A stretch of 64,000 bases of DNA from positions 6,109,464 through 6,173,463 of the forward strand of contig CM055080.1 in NCBI GenBank assembly GCA_029204045.2, given 5' to 3'. Numbering within the stretch: the first letter of the stretch is position 1; every line of letters starts with the position of its first letter. A model generated the notes under the pieces. That model saw only the letters and a program-made list of their open reading frames with translations, ran no database searches and was not told the DNA's origin. Below, in pieces: positions 20,327 through 32,900 of the stretch. Source of the DNA: Tillandsia leiboldiana. Lineage: Eukaryota > Streptophyta > Magnoliopsida > Poales > Bromeliaceae. Both the position numbers and the translations under genes were made by a program.

Positions 20327-23300
20327 TGTCACGCCCCGGGATTTTTTTGTAAATCCATTTTAAGAAAAATAGCAAAAAATCGTATAATTTTTTTAAAAAA
20401 AATACCTTTGAATACACCTCGAGACGTGCACAGACCCGCCACAAATACAGGTAATTCCTCTGTTCACACGGACATAACCTCACCGTATTTGTCGGTGTCA
20501 CACATTGTACAATTTCACAAACCACCAATTTCAACTCACACATAGTTACCGCATTCACAAAGGATGCACATACATCTAAATAATCCTTAAACATGATACT
20601 TTAATGCTCTACAGTATCCTTACCGCAGATGATGCATATGCACAGGTTATCAAGCATTCATATTCTTTTAAAAATGTTTCCCACACGAAAACCTTATTTG
20701 AACTCTATTAATGCAATGAAAACCCAAATCCTTTTCAAAACGATTTTCCACACGGAAACATAATCTTTTGAGAATCGACTACCATGAGGGGTAGAAAATA
20801 TTTTTGTATAAAACCACAAGATCATAATAACAAGAATCCACTTATTAGTTCATCCAATTGTTAATCCAATCAAACAATCAGACATAAACTGAACGACCAC
20901 AAATCTAAACCCATCGACAAGTAAATATAGGGTAAAAAGAAAATAAACTATAAGGTATTGAACAAAAATCTCGGGACTGCTAAGCTCTCTAGCTATGTCG
21001 TCGCCTCACGTATCGTCCCAACCGTCACCTCCCACAGTACCTGCAACTGAGGGGTAGTGAGAAACCAGCAAGGATCTCCCAGTGGGTACCGCAAGCCGAC
21101 GAAGGCAAGCTGTACTCACTGAGAACCGAAAGAAACAAACGACTACAAAGTATCGCAAGGTCAAATATAGTATCAATGAAAGAAAGCATCCAAATGAACA
21201 GGTAAATCGAATATAGTAACAAGGAAATATATCAAGTAATAATATCAGAATAACTACTGTAAACTAGAAAGATACTAATAATCAATAACAACCGATGACA
21301 AACAAATACAGCAGCAATCAAGACTGGAAGAAACTACAACTACCAATCAATGCATAAATGTCTGCTACTGTAGAGAATAACAAATATGATAATACATCAA
21401 ACGAATGAATAATCCAAATCACCCAATCATGAGCCATATTGGTCTAAAGACCTCAGGAGAAACCACGTCCGCTCTCCCTAGCATATAACCCTAGCAGCCG
21501 TATCGGGCTCACAGGTCGGAAGTATGCCCACTTTTTCGAAAAAGAACACCCTCTTGCGGTGGCCAAACCGCTGGTGTACATGAAATGCACACTGAGCTGT
21601 CACGATCGATGCAAAATGCTCAATAACCAACCGTCGGCAAATAGCCAAGAAAGAATCAATAAATAATCACTGACTGAATCCAACAAATCATATCACAAGG
21701 TCTCACTCTATCACCGACCAATCAAGTCCACTGTTCCCGAAGGAATGTCATAGTGTCACCGACCTATCAGGTCTAGATAATCCAAATATCATGCAATCGA
21801 TATGAGATGTCAACAATCATGAAGTCACTAAATCATACTATGTCTCAAGATCATGTGCTATAATTATGTCATATGAACTCTAGCAATCACAGAATACCGC
21901 TCTACTTCTAGATTATGATGTAAATAGAAGAGTAGAGCAAACAGGAACGAAGTGTGTGGTGCTTAAGTGCTCAACATGCAAAGTGTGTAATCAAGAAAGG
22001 AAACACGGAGGAAGGAATGCCACCGAGCAGGCACCACTGAACCAACTTCGAATCGAAGTACCTACCTGAAATCTGATGAAACACCTAACGCCAAAAGCGC
22101 TGCAACTAGTCACCTGCACCTACGAAAGGTACTACAAAATCATAAATCACCCAATACTAAATACCACTCTAAACCACACACTAACTCACACTCCGCGAAC
22201 TATTCGAGCCATCGGTACCTTTTACCGATTCTCGGAACTAGCCGGAGATCCCCGGCAACTCACCGGAACACAACCGAACCCACACAGTGTCCCAGAGAGT
22301 TCCAACACTCACCAAATACCACCCGCTGCCCCGAGACACACCGATTTGGGTGGTGTCCGGGCAGCAAGGCACACAAACGACGCGAATAGATGTGATTAAC
22401 ATAAACCGAACAATATCAGGTTCGCCAAAGATGCCAATTTCAGTTTTGAAATCCACCACAACCTATCCACTGCCTCTGGACACACGAGGAAGTAAGGGCG
22501 ACGAGCCAACAAAGCTCGACAACAGACGCAATGTGTTCAAGTTGACAGAACTGAATTACGGAATAGATTCGCGATCGGACGACCAATTTGCTTGATAATC
22601 GCGCCGAAATTGCAAAATAAGCACCGCGATAGCCTACGGACTTAGGACGACTAGTCCAAAGGTCAAACACAACTCATACACGTTTCTCGAGACAACACAC
22701 GTGCAATAATTGCACAAAAATCCCAAAACATACTCTAAAAAGCAAGATTAATGCATAAAAATACAGTATTTAAGCATTTTTACCAAAGTCCCCACGCTTG
22801 AAAACCCAACTAACACCACAGCCCGACAGGTTTCGACGTTCTGAAGGCGACGCTCACTATCCGGAGCAAAAATGGGCATCGAAGAGCGCGTTGGGGCAAG
22901 CCGAACCTTAAAATCCACTATTGCCGAAGGCGACGTGGTCAAACACGCAAACCGAGGCAAAACTGATGTCGACTAAGGTGAGCACAGCGATCTACACACT
23001 CACGGGAAGGCCATGCTCCCTTGCTGTGACGTCACTGGCGACCGGGGTGGCCGAAACGAAAAGCACGGCCACAACAACGCCTTATAGCGAGCAGTCCAGA
23101 GCAGGGGGGCTCGGCAGGACGCGGGCTCCGTGCTGGGCTGCACACAAGTTGGGCCGTGTGCAGGAGCGCACAGGAGCGGCGCGCAAAGCGGAGCAACGTG
23201 CACACAGCGCTCGGGCACGGGCGTAGGGGCAGTGCGCGACGCACGGCGCAGGTTGGTAGCATGCGGCTAGGCAAGGCGCGTGGGCTGGCTGGCAACAGGT

Positions 23301-24467
23301 GAGCGGCTGGAGCGCAGGGCGCGCGGCCAGGTGCAGCAGAGCACGCGGCTGGGCAGCAGACGCGCGGCCAGGTGCAATAGGGCGCGCATGGGCTTCACAG
23401 AGCGCGGCGCACGGCTAGGGCAACAACGCGCGCAGGTTGGGGGCGCGGCCGCTAGGGCTTGCAACGCGCGCAGGTTGGGGGCGCGGCCGCTAGGACATGC
23501 AACGCGCGGAGGCAGCGCACGGCTTGCTGCGAGCTCGGCCGCAGGCTTGGGCCGAGGCGGGCTGGCGGTGCGCGGGCTTGCGGGTGCACCGCTGGTGTGG
23601 GTGCCTGAGGCAGGGGGGCCGCGGCTCGGCCCGGCGGTGCGCGGCACAGGAGCGCAGGGGCTGCGCACGGTTTCCTCCACGCGCGCGGGTTCAACGGCGG
23701 CTGCTGCAGGAGGAAGGCGCCCAGATCCTGAGGTGGGAAGCCGGATTCCTTCTCAGCCAAGCAGGGAGGGGGTTCATGGCTCAGGTCTCGAGGCGTGGAG
23801 GCGGCGTACGGACGGGGAAGAAAAGGCTTGCAGCTGTGGGGAGGAGGAAGAAGGATTAAGGGGAGTTAATTAGGAATAATGAAGCCCTAACTCTACTTGT
23901 ACCCTCTTTTGTAAACTTTTGATTAAATTATCTCAATGTCCCCAAATCTATTTAAACATATCTGAACTTTTCAATTCGAAATTTCGTATCCTCAAAAAAT
24001 GTGCCCAAAGCGGAAACGTCTCAAGATGACCGATTTCACGAATCTCGATGCGTAATTCTGCATTTTCGGTCCGATCATCTCGCAAAACATGCAGATCCGG
24101 AAGATCCGGGTATCAGATTTGAAATCCGATCGTACCATCGCGTTCAGTTCAATGACGCCATCAAAGTGATGATCTTCTATTTTGAAGATCTCACCATATT
24201 CAAAAGTTGGTCATTTTCCGGAGAAAAAATCGATTTTCGTAATTTTTTCGTTGAACTCTGTTTTTCACGTTTTTCAGTGCAACCAGTAAAGCAAAAATAA
24301 AAACGAACTTAACCCCTCCCCTCTGCGCTGATTCATTAATAAACCAGTGAAAAAATTCCCGAGAAATAAATCCTCAAGATGCTAAAATTCAAACCCTCTT
24401 TAAATTCCCGGGATAAATTTCAGACTTTAATTAAAATTCGAAATCCAAAATTTTACGGTTTCCTACA
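20327..24467 (-). mobile_element. Solo LTR H, 4.14 kb, perfect TSD
   Basis: Bounded by TGTCACGCCCCGGG on the left and CGGTTTCCTACA on the right (an LTR TGTAGGAAACCG...GGGGCGTGACA on the minus strand). It is flanked on both sides by AATTA (20322-20326 and 24468-24472). No gag-pol, primer site or second LTR is present, so it is a solo LTR left by LTR-LTR recombination. Its left half resembles B (for example the 'gcggtggccaaaccgc' block near 21556). It carries a strongly GC-rich block at 23100-23860. Overlapping frames there (up to 197 residues) run on both strands and look like composition artefacts. Confidence 0.88.
23424..23497. repeat. 38-bp GC-rich tandem duplication inside LTR H
   Basis: The phrase 'caacgcgcgcaggttggggg' followed by 'cgcggccgctagg' occurs at 23424 and again at 23462. 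Neighbouring 'cgcggccaggtgca' copies near 23319 and 23366 suggest a decayed GC-rich minisatellite. Confidence 0.8.
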
Positions 24468-24656
24468 AATTAGGAAAGTGCGAGTAAGGCACCTTGAACA
24501 CATATGAAAATATGATAAATAGAGTTTAGAGAAAGTTTGGTGCGAAACAAAATGCATTTGGGCCGAAGCTGATGTGGGCGAGAAAAACTCAGTCCGGAGC
24601 TTCCGAGCTCTTACGGGCGCCCTGACCAGGATGCAGGCGCCCGAAGCTACAGTAGC

Positions 24657-24900
24657 AAGCACAGGGGAGGGTGTCCTGTCCGTACTTTCAAACTCTCAAC
24701 TCGAGAGTTGGGTTTTGGTGTGCGAGGGCTTTCGAACGCCCGGGATGTCTTGTGAATGCCCGGAGCAACAGTAGCGGGCGTAGGGGAGGGTGCCCGGGTC
24801 CGTATTTGCATATCCTCAACCCGAGAGCAGCTAAATGGCGCGCGGGGGGTTCCGGACGCCATATTCGTCTTGCGGGCACCCTGGAAGCCTTGCGGAACTG
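24657..24900. repeat. 119-bp imperfect tandem duplication in LTR F
   Basis: The phrase 'aggggagggtg' at 24663 recurs at 24782, followed in both by 'gtccgta.tt', 'tcctcaac.cgagag' or similar, then GC-rich 'cg.acgcc'. The copies are clearly related but diverged. Confidence 0.7.
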
Positions 24901-26329
24901 TAACCGCGATGTTTCGGAATCCCGGAACAGGGTCGTAGGCGTCCATAACACACGGTGACTGACGGGTAGGTGAGGATTAAGGGATTTTCTTGGGGGCAAA
25001 AGGGTTATTTTCTCCCTCTGCCATAGCCGCCTACCTCCTGGCAAAACCGACCTATACCTCTCTCCCTCTCACTCTCTCTCTTTTCCTCATATTTTTCCTC
25101 TCCCTTTCTCTCTGTGTGTGTTCCAAGAGGAGCAGCACAGTGGAAACCCCTGTTGGGTTGTGATTTAATCTCCAAAATAGCCAACAAATTGAGGAGGAGC
25201 TCTAGGGAGAGCTTTGGGAGGAGAAGAATAAGGCTTTCTCCATTTTCTTTAACTTGAAGACTTGAGAGAGGTATATGGAACTTTAGGGTTTGGGGACTTT
25301 GAAGCTTAAAAGAGATTTTATGATCTCTTATGGATTTTTATCTCATTTTTAGAAATTTTCTTGGAGATTTAAGTGGTCAAGCCACCTCTCTTGCAGAGCA
25401 CACTCAAGGTGGGGGATTTCACCAAAAAGGGTGAACTAAACCTCATTTCCTTTACTTTTTATGATTTAGAAGCATGTGTAGTAAGAATAGGGCATAATGA
25501 TGCTAGAGTTATGAGAAAATTAGGGTTTAGCCCTAAGGATTTCATTAGAGTGACAATTTTAGGATTTTTACCCTATAAACACGAGTGCAAATAAAACCTA
25601 GATGCAGATTAATTATGTGTGGCATGAAACCTAGAAAAATCTATGGTGATATGAGTGGCATTGAACTTAGAAAAAAAAACCTAAGAAAAAATGATAGAGT
25701 CTCAACATAAAGTCATTGAACTCTAGGTTAGAGTGACATGGTATTGAGATTTGGTGTTATTGGAACATCTAGAACCCTAGTGTCATAAACTTAGGGACTT
25801 ATGTGTAAAATTGAGTAAACAAGTGAACTCAAATGCAAATTTGTGTCCTCTATCCTAGAGTAATAACCTAGGGTAAAAGAGAAAAGAAAAAGGTAATAAA
25901 ACTTCTGGAAGCGATAAAAGGCCAACGGGAGGGTTACGAGCATATTTCAACTCCCAGGGGAGGGTTATGAGCATATTTCGACTCCCTATGAGAATGAGTG
26001 TCAATGTGCCTTAAACTCATTCATGGCAAGTTGAGAAGGTTCCGCGCATAAGTCGACTTTCCATGAAATGGCTCTAAAGGAGTCCAGCAACTATCGAGTA
26101 GAGAGGGATTCACGCATAAGTCGATTCTCTACGAAGTATTTTATATGAAACCTAAATCATAATGTGATTAGTATGACCGGTTGCGGTCGGGTTAGAGGTA
26201 ACTCTTGAGTAGCGGCATAGTGTCCGAGTGTTATAGTAACCTAGTGTGGCATGGCATAGTAGCATGTTGGCGTGTATGCATGGACTAGTAGTATAGGATT
26301 TTTATACAGCATGTTAGTGTAGTTTTACT

Positions 26330-26333
<4 letters not shown>

Positions 26334-26416
<83 letters not shown>
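26334..26416. repeat. (TA)n microsatellite, 83 bp
   Basis: Uninterrupted alternating T and A within LTR F. This length is prone to slippage, so the copy number may be unreliable. Confidence 0.97.
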
Positions 26417-26418
<2 letters not shown>

Positions 26419-26914
26419 TGCTACTAATACTTTCATTGGACCAAGAAGTGTAGATAATGTTTCTCGATGGATGAGCCCATTGAGAACTATTCATAGTTCT
26501 CACACTCCTGATTTACATCTTTTTGCAGATCCAGGTGCCGCCGGTGAGGCACGCAATCGGGGCAAAGGCCCGACAGAGTAGAAGACCTAGAGGGTCTAGT
26601 GGTACTTTATCTTTTTGAGTTTGAGAGAACTATATATTTTGGTGAGGAAAAAAGAAAAGAAAAGAAAATTGTAATTTAAGTGTTATATTTAGATGTTCAC
26701 TCTTTTACCCCTTTACTTTCAACTTGTTATAACTTTATATTTAAAGTTGAATGTTATAGTTTTGTAATTTTACTCTGATATTATGTTTCTCATTGTATAC
26801 ATTATATTGATTGAGATGATTGTCGTTCATTTCGGATATTGGAGAGGTCATATCCGATTGGCGGGTCTGTTGGCGTGCCCGACCCGATCAAATCGATGGT
26901 CTCGACGGGCGACA

Positions 26915-27067
26915 AGCTCTAAAACCACAGGAAGAGAAGGAACAACCAGTAAGAACTCATCTCAAAAGCTCAGCTGAAGAACCCAACAAAAAAACCCATA
27001 AAACCCAACTCAACTCAAAACTCCAAAATATTCACAATCTACCTTAATTAAAGCTGAAGGAAATCAC
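26915..27067 (-). mobile_element. Presumed internal piece of LTR G between F and E
   Basis: Short AC-rich stretch with no gene. It ends with ATCAC (27063-27067), the left target duplication of element E. Confidence 0.35.
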
Positions 27068-27810
27068 TGTCACGCCCCGGGGTCGAAACTGCGACCCGGC
27101 TCGCCAACAGATCCGCCACCTATGCCAAACCCGCATAGGCGAAGCGTCCTACCTGCAAGAAAAGTACTACAGCTAAACAGATATCAGAGCTAAAAATAAA
27201 AAGTCTGCTGTATAACTAAATCAATCACTGTACAACTGGAAATAATACAACAATGTCCGTCTCCCAAAAAGATAATCATACAATAACCTCATAAACAAAC
27301 TCAGAACTCAACCGGGAGGTATCTCCAATAAATACATCAGTGTACAGGCTCTCAAAACAACAATCCTCACTACAACAGTCTCTCAAAGGAGGAAAATAAA
27401 ATAACTAATCTACTGAAGCTCTCCTCTGAAGGGGTACCGCTACACTCCAACGACGGGTAGGGAACTAGCTCGCGACTCCCTCGCTCGGTCAGAAGGATCA
27501 GCAACAGGAACAACAGGAACCAGAGTAGAAGTTCCTGTGGGAAAAGACACCACGACGGGTGTGAGAACTACGTCCCAAGTAGTTCTCAGTGGGTGCCGCC
27601 AACAAGCCCGACGGTCTGCCCACTAAGTCCACTAGAGGCATAAAGTAACATAAGCAGTGCTGTAAGGAAAGCTGGAAAAGTAAACTCTACAGCTACTATG
27701 CCTCTACCTAGATGCTCAAGGAGTGGAACAGAAAGAACATGATGCCACAACTAACTCTCATCTCTGATCACCCAATCTGAACTGACTGCCTCATCAGGTC
27801 CAGTCAAGCC

Positions 27811-27944
27811 TGCGCCAACCTACTGCCGTTACGTCCCGGAGGAGCGGACTTACGTAGGACGTCCATGACTGCCAACATGCGCCAACCTACTGCCGTTACG
27901 TCCCGGAGGAGCGGACTTACGTAGGACGTCCATGACTGCCAACA
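27811..27944. repeat. 67-bp tandem duplication in the E LTR
   Basis: Two copies start at 27811 and 27878 ('tgcgccaacctactgccgtt', then 'acgtcccggaggagcgga'). They are identical as far as I can see. The pair is also present in the 5' LTR (from 34985), so it predates this insertion. Confidence 0.9.
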
Positions 27945-30268
27945 CCAGCACAGCCAGAGGGACAAATGCAACGACAAGTCGCAATAGAAAAGCTCAATCT
28001 CACGCCGGTACACAACCCGGCCTCGCCTACTCCGGAGTGGCACTCGAGGGGAGCGACCCGCTCGAGTAAAAAGTAACCCATCTCAAGTATCTCTGTAAAG
28101 TATCTCTGTCAAGCTCAAATGCGGCTCATGCAGGCAATGATCCACGATCAAAAAGATCGGTAACTCCAAGCTCAAGCACAACTCAGTCGGAAAAAGGACC
28201 TCGACTCGAACAGGAATAGCCCAAAACACTCTCACAGCTATGTCGGAGAACCCTCAACGACTCAATCTGATAAATGCACGACCATGGCTGAGTCGGGAAA
28301 CCTCCACGACTCGATCTGCCAAAACCCCAAGATCCTCAGGGCTAAGTGGGAGAACCACCTCCACCACTAAATCAGGAAAACAACCTCTAGATCACACTCT
28401 ACCAACTCATAGCACAAAGTCGCATCCACTGCGAGAAACTGCCTCAAAAGGCCAACATTGCAACCACTGACACGAGGAAGGGTCCGGAAACCCCGAAAGA
28501 CTAGAACCTACAATCCAAATCAAACAAGAACAGGCTTTAGGCATAGCCTCTCGTTGATCTCGTCCCAAGAAGAAGGCAGACCTTAGAACCCAGACCACTC
28601 GAATCATCTCGGGTGGTTAATTATAGGAAAAAAAGGTGACATTTCTTACTGAAGCCATCTGATCTGTAAGAAATCCATATTTAATGATTTTTAGTTCTTT
28701 TTAGGAAAACAGTTGAAACCAAGTTTTACATCTAAGCCTCGAAGAGCTAATGCCTTCGTCCAATCAAACAGGAACAGACTCAGGCGACCCTACGATGCTT
28801 GGAAGAAAATATTTGGTTGGCAAAAATCATATGTGTGTCCAAAAAGGTTCTGGGTTTAAGGTCCTGCTAACACTGATCTACCGCTGCCACTAACACAGCG
28901 GCGACAGATAAAACAAGAAAAATAAAACATCTCGGGACCGCCGTCTACCCAAACAGCTCCCGTTATAAATGAACAACCAACTACATCTACCAGACTCCAC
29001 TCTGCTCCCAAGCACGAGTGTAACATGCATCCCACACTAAAAGATAACTCCTGACCACTCGGCCCACTACCCGGGCGAGGAAGAACACTATGTCCAGGAA
29101 AGTAGAAGTGTGGATGTCTAAAGCAGAAATAACCCTAGCCCAAGTGAGGGTTTTCTACTAGTCTGGTTACACATGCAACATATGACGGGGTGCTAGGTCA
29201 AGTTCCAATAACTATAATTTACAGATGGTAGAAAGCAAGGAGATGACAATACCATCAGATAATACAAGGAATAGCAATTCCTACATTCTAACATGCTGCA
29301 CAAGCATTTCACTATCATGCATAGTCCTACTATAGCAGATTTAAAGCACAGTCCGTCAATCTTGGAGACAATGCCACCCACCTGAAAATGCTAACTGTCC
29401 GGAGTCGCACAGCTGAGACAGTCCAGAAACAGATATCTCTACACACCCACCAATCCAACGATACAGGAACAGTGATCAATACCTCCTGGGTACAAAAACA
29501 CAACCCAAAGTTACACTTAATTCCATAAAATCTGAGCATCACAAATCTGCTGGGAACAGTCCCCTTAATGCGAAATTTTCACCTGTAAAACAAACTCCAA
29601 AAATTCCAATAAAAATATCACAGCGAGCGTCTCGTCGAGACCTTCGAAACGGGTACCTGCACGCCCAAATCCGAGCCCCGTAGGCCGAGTTACAAATTCC
29701 ACAGTACAGGTGCGCAAACACTCACAACCACACCACTGTAAACTCAAACACAGATAAAAGGGGAATAGTATACCTTCGGGCAAGCCTCAGAAAAATCCCG
29801 GAAAAATACAATGATAATCCTTGCGACGAGTAGATCCAAAAAGTGTATAGGCTCGTCTCGATCCGACACTCGGGTGCGGAGATAAAATTCCGGCAAGGGA
29901 CCGCTGTCCAAAAACTCCACCAGAAAACAGCGGCTTAGAAATGCCTCGAAAATCGTGTCATGAACTCTGAATCCAGCAAGATGATCAACACGAAAATCGA
30001 AGACGTACCTCTCATGATTCCAACGCCGCAGAAATCGTCCAAAAATACTGACGGAGTAGCTCTGAAGACCTCTCGGATCAAACTGCGACGATAATGGGCC
30101 TCCGATGAAAAATCGCCACACTGCGCTCCGATGCCGAAGTCGTCGACGCCGCGGCTTCCAAAAAATCCGGGCCTCTGCCAGAAGATGCGCAAGATGAAGA
30201 TCTCCAACTTTGCTAAAGGGGCTATGGGCAGGGGAGCTCGGGAAAGGGGGCAAAAAGCCCAAGCAAGC

Positions 30269-30280
30269 CAGCTATTTATA
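30269..30280 (-). promoter_or_regulatory. TATA box of the E LTR promoter (3' LTR copy)
   Basis: Minus-strand CCTATAAATAGC, about 0.97 kb into the LTR and followed by GC-rich leader DNA. The matching site in the other LTR is at 37443-37454. The 172-residue frame that starts nearby has no family features. Confidence 0.6.
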
Positions 30281-30352
30281 GGCCCAGCCCGAAAATCCAC
30301 CTTTGGACTTTTGGCCCAAAGTTTCGGGCGCCCGGTACTTCCGGGCTGCTAC

Positions 30353-30377
30353 AGTAACGGGCCGGGCCCGTTACTGT
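30353..30377. repeat. Perfect inverted repeat in the E LTR
   Basis: CAGTAACGGGC and its exact complement GCCCGTTACTG are separated by CGG. It lies between the TATA box and the G-box cluster. The copy in the 5' LTR is at 37527-37551. Confidence 0.9.
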
Positions 30378-30403
30378 GTGCGCCCGGAACGCTCACGGGC
30401 CGC

Positions 30404-30756
30404 CACGTGGCCCAGCACTGCTCCCCGCGCCCGGCGCACCTGAGCCAGCGAACCACGCAGCGCCACGTGTCCAAGCACTGTGCTGTGCTCCGCTGCGCCC
30501 GACCAACCACGTGGTGCCACGTGGCGCCCCCACGTCGCCCCCGACCGCGCCCACGCCGCGCCCACGTGCGCGACCGCGCCTCCCGCTGCCGCACGTCGGG
30601 CACGCGCCCCGAGGCACCTGCCTCCCGTCGCGTGGACCGCGCGCACCAGAACCCGCCAACCAAAATCAGCCACGTGTCCGCACCCGGTCCACCGTGCACC
30701 CGCGACGATCCCGTGGACCGCGCCTGCTGCGCCCGCCAACTGGGAGCCGCCACGTG
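30404..30756. promoter_or_regulatory. Cluster of seven CACGTG (G-box) sites in the E LTR
   Basis: CACGTG occurs at 30404, 30464, 30508, 30518, 30563, 30671 and 30751, often as GCCACGTGGC or GCCACGTGTC. These forms are known targets of plant bZIP and bHLH factors (ABA, light). The cluster is 125-475 bp upstream of the TATA box on the minus strand, the normal place for enhancers in an LTR. It is repeated in the 5' LTR at 37578-37930. The region is very GC-rich, so some sites could be composition, but seven in 353 bp is dense. Confidence 0.75.
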
Positions 30757-31246
30757 GCCAGCCCCCCGGGTGCACGCCTCCGCGGTGGACCGCGCGCCTC
30801 CGCCGCCGCCAGCCGCCGCGCTCCGCCGCCCGCCGCCGCCGCCGGCGCCCCTCCGGCGGCCGGAACAGTACCAAACACCTCGAAATCCGTGCCGGGTCAT
30901 CCGGGCTCCGAAAAATACAAGTAAATAGTCCATCTTGACCGTTTTCGCGCGCTGAATCCAAATCCGAAGTCCGATTTGCCAAATTCCTCTTCTAAAATTT
31001 GCCGAAAATTCCCGGAGAAGTGTTCTTTACTCAAATTTCGCGCTGAGTCCAATTTTAATAACCATTTCGCGCGAAACCACATCAAAACATCCGACAGGGT
31101 CCTCCGATCACTCACGTGATCCAGTATACACCCGAAGTCCATCACTTGAGTCCAAATTGGTGCAGAAACACCGTCGACATGCCACATAGGCCTCCAGAAG
31201 CTGCTAATCGCACTGTAGAAGCCCTGCGGAGATCTGGGTCACCACA

Positions 31247-31262
31247 TCCTCCCCCACTAAAA
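31247..31262 (-). other. Polypurine tract of element E
   Basis: Minus-strand TTTTAGTGGGGGAGGA sits directly before the LTR start TGTGGTGACC, preceded by the phrase GAGGACGAAACTTTC that is usual in plant gypsy elements. Confidence 0.85.
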
Positions 31263-32900
31263 GAAAGTTTCGTCCTCGAAACTAGCTCAACCCAAAAGGT
31301 GCCACAAAACAAGGGTAGGTACATAACACTGCCGTCACCAGCTCTCAAGTCACCTGTCACTCCCCGTGATTACTCCGCAACAACAACAACAACCGGTACG
31401 GCATGGCCCAAATTGCGTAATTCTCTCATCTCACGAGCCAGAATTTGCAACGGCATCCCTCGTACCACAAGTACTCGCAGATCTCAAAGGAAACGAGTCC
31501 ATCACGGGCGAGGAATCCACATGCCTAACACTCCTGAGCTGAGACATGGAAGGAAAAGGCTGGGGGAAAAGAGAGAACAACCAATGTAGCACGCACCAAA
31601 ACCGCTCCCTAGTGCCAGCTCAACCAGGCGATCCGAAACATACCCCATACGGTCATCCAGAGAAAAGAAGCCCTAATCGGCTAGGGTCCTCGCTCAATCA
31701 CTCTCGGATCCTGACCAATCGCATGGACTGCTTCACCGCAGTCTACCGTCAAAAGGGACCCTCAGGGACACAACCTCGAGCCCTGTTCCGCAACGGTCCC
31801 ACCCAGCGCCAGCAACGGAATCATCAAACTCAACCCCGAATAGCTCTCCGGTTCCAGGTATCCGCCACCACAGTGGCCCTATCGGGGTGATACAAAAAGC
31901 TCAAGAATAACCCAATGGTAACTCCACAGCCACTATGGGAGGCATCACCAACACAAAGGTCCATCCCCCATCTCTGGCAAAGCTGCAATCGACGCTAGTA
32001 CCAGTCTCATCATCCATTCGCCATGCTCTCTTGGCACTGCCAAATCCAAAAAAAAAAAAAAAAAAAACTCCTCACCTCAATAATAAATGTTGATCTCAGC
32101 CAATCTCAAATAGCATCCATATTGGCTGGAATTCCACCGCCGCTCCTACGGCTAACACAATGTGACCCAAGAAGGTAAGCTTCTAAAGCTAAAACTTGTA
32201 TCTCAATAGCCTGGCATACAGCTTCAACCACACAGCATGGTAACACATCCACCAGTGCTCCTTATGCTCCAAGCTGCTCTGGGAGTAGATCATAATATCC
32301 CTGGAGGATCTAGTTACCAAAGCAATCAAGTACAGCTGGAGCACAATTCCTCAAACCAAAAGAGTGGTAGGGCGTTAATCAATCCAATTGGCCTTACTAA
32401 AACATAATGCCCCTACCGTGACCTGAACACCATCTTGGCGAAATACTCAGCCGTAAGATTCCAAAATCTGTACCTGCATCAATCGTACAACTGCCGGAGT
32501 ATAATTCCATCAAAAGGTCCAGAATAATACTTGGACCTGTCTACACTCGACCCATAAAAAGGCCCTCACAATCGTGTATCAACGATGTGGCATCACCACC
32601 GTATATCAACGGCGTGGCACTAGGTCAAACAGACCCCTCGATCCATCAGATCCTGCAACTGCGCCATCAGCTCTCACAGCTCTACTGGCAATATCCAATG
32701 AGGTGCTGCCGAGGGTGGCGCGGTTCCCCGAACCACGCCAAACTCAATCTCTATCTCCCTAACCGGCGGCATTATCAACAGCTCAGGTGAAATCACACCC
32801 GGAATCTCGTGGCAACAGAGATATCTTTGGGTCCCGGTGCCGCCGTAAGCACCTCTCACACTGTCGCTATAACCATTGTGCTCTAACGACCTCAACAACC
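31263..32900 (-). pseudogene. Decayed gypsy pol (RT, RNase H end) of element E
   Basis: Minus-strand fragments in the right order for a gypsy pol. REIEIEFGVVRGTAPPSAAP (entry to RT) lies in 32674-32898. YFAKMVFRSR with YGHYVL (RT core) lies near 32446-32400. YLLGSHCVSRRSGG (the motif after the RT active site) lies near 32178-32137. YHPDRATVVADTWNRR (end of RNase H) lies near 31892-31845. They are in different frames with stops between. The Y-x-D-D active-site segment cannot be read intact, and no integrase core is recognisable in the last 580 bp. A run of 19 A at about 32049-32067 interrupts it. The product is dead. Confidence 0.8.

Larger units (their letters stand above)
20300..26914 (+). 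mobile_element. LTR F (plus strand), split by solo LTR H
   Basis: Starts TGTGGTGCACTGG at 20300, is interrupted after 27 bp by H, resumes at 24473 and ends near 26914 (GACGGGCGACA). The joined length is about 2.47 kb. Near its end it has 'ggcgggtctgttggcgtgcc', matching the E LTR tip phrase 'ggcggatctgttggcgagcc'. The flanks are AACTC on the left and AGCTC on the right, a possible duplication with one transition. A CT-rich leader lies at 25015-25115. No internal coding region adjoins it, so it is probably a solo LTR. Confidence 0.55.
27068..31246 (-). repeat. 3' LTR of element E (4179 bp)
   Basis: Read on the minus strand it begins TGTGGTGACCCAGATC at 31246 and ends CCCCGGGGCGTGACA at 27068. 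Features in minus-strand order are: a G-box-rich block (30756-30404), a palindrome (30377-30353), a TATA box CCTATAAATAGC (about 30280-30269), and a leader with two donor-like sites (GAGAG|GTACGT near 30011; CGAAG|GTATAC near 29774). A 67-bp tandem duplication lies at 27811-27944. Open frames of 265, 203, 194 and 182 residues overlap in the GC-rich block on both strands and are not credible genes. Confidence 0.92.

Noticed and set aside
22076..22595. Coding gene inside LTR H (107 and 102 residues)
   Set aside because: The frames overlap, lie antisense to the LTR and show no domain.
29744..30262. 172-residue minus-strand frame after the E TATA box
   Set aside because: It is in the LTR leader in the right orientation, but no family is recognised, and preservation in both LTRs is expected from their youth.
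30131..30933. Large overlapping open frames (265, 203, 194, 182 and 152 residues), repeated at 37305-38107
   Set aside because: They occupy several frames on both strands of the same GC-rich LTR block, consist mostly of Arg, Pro, Ala and Gly, and include no domain. Open frames of this kind follow from base composition.
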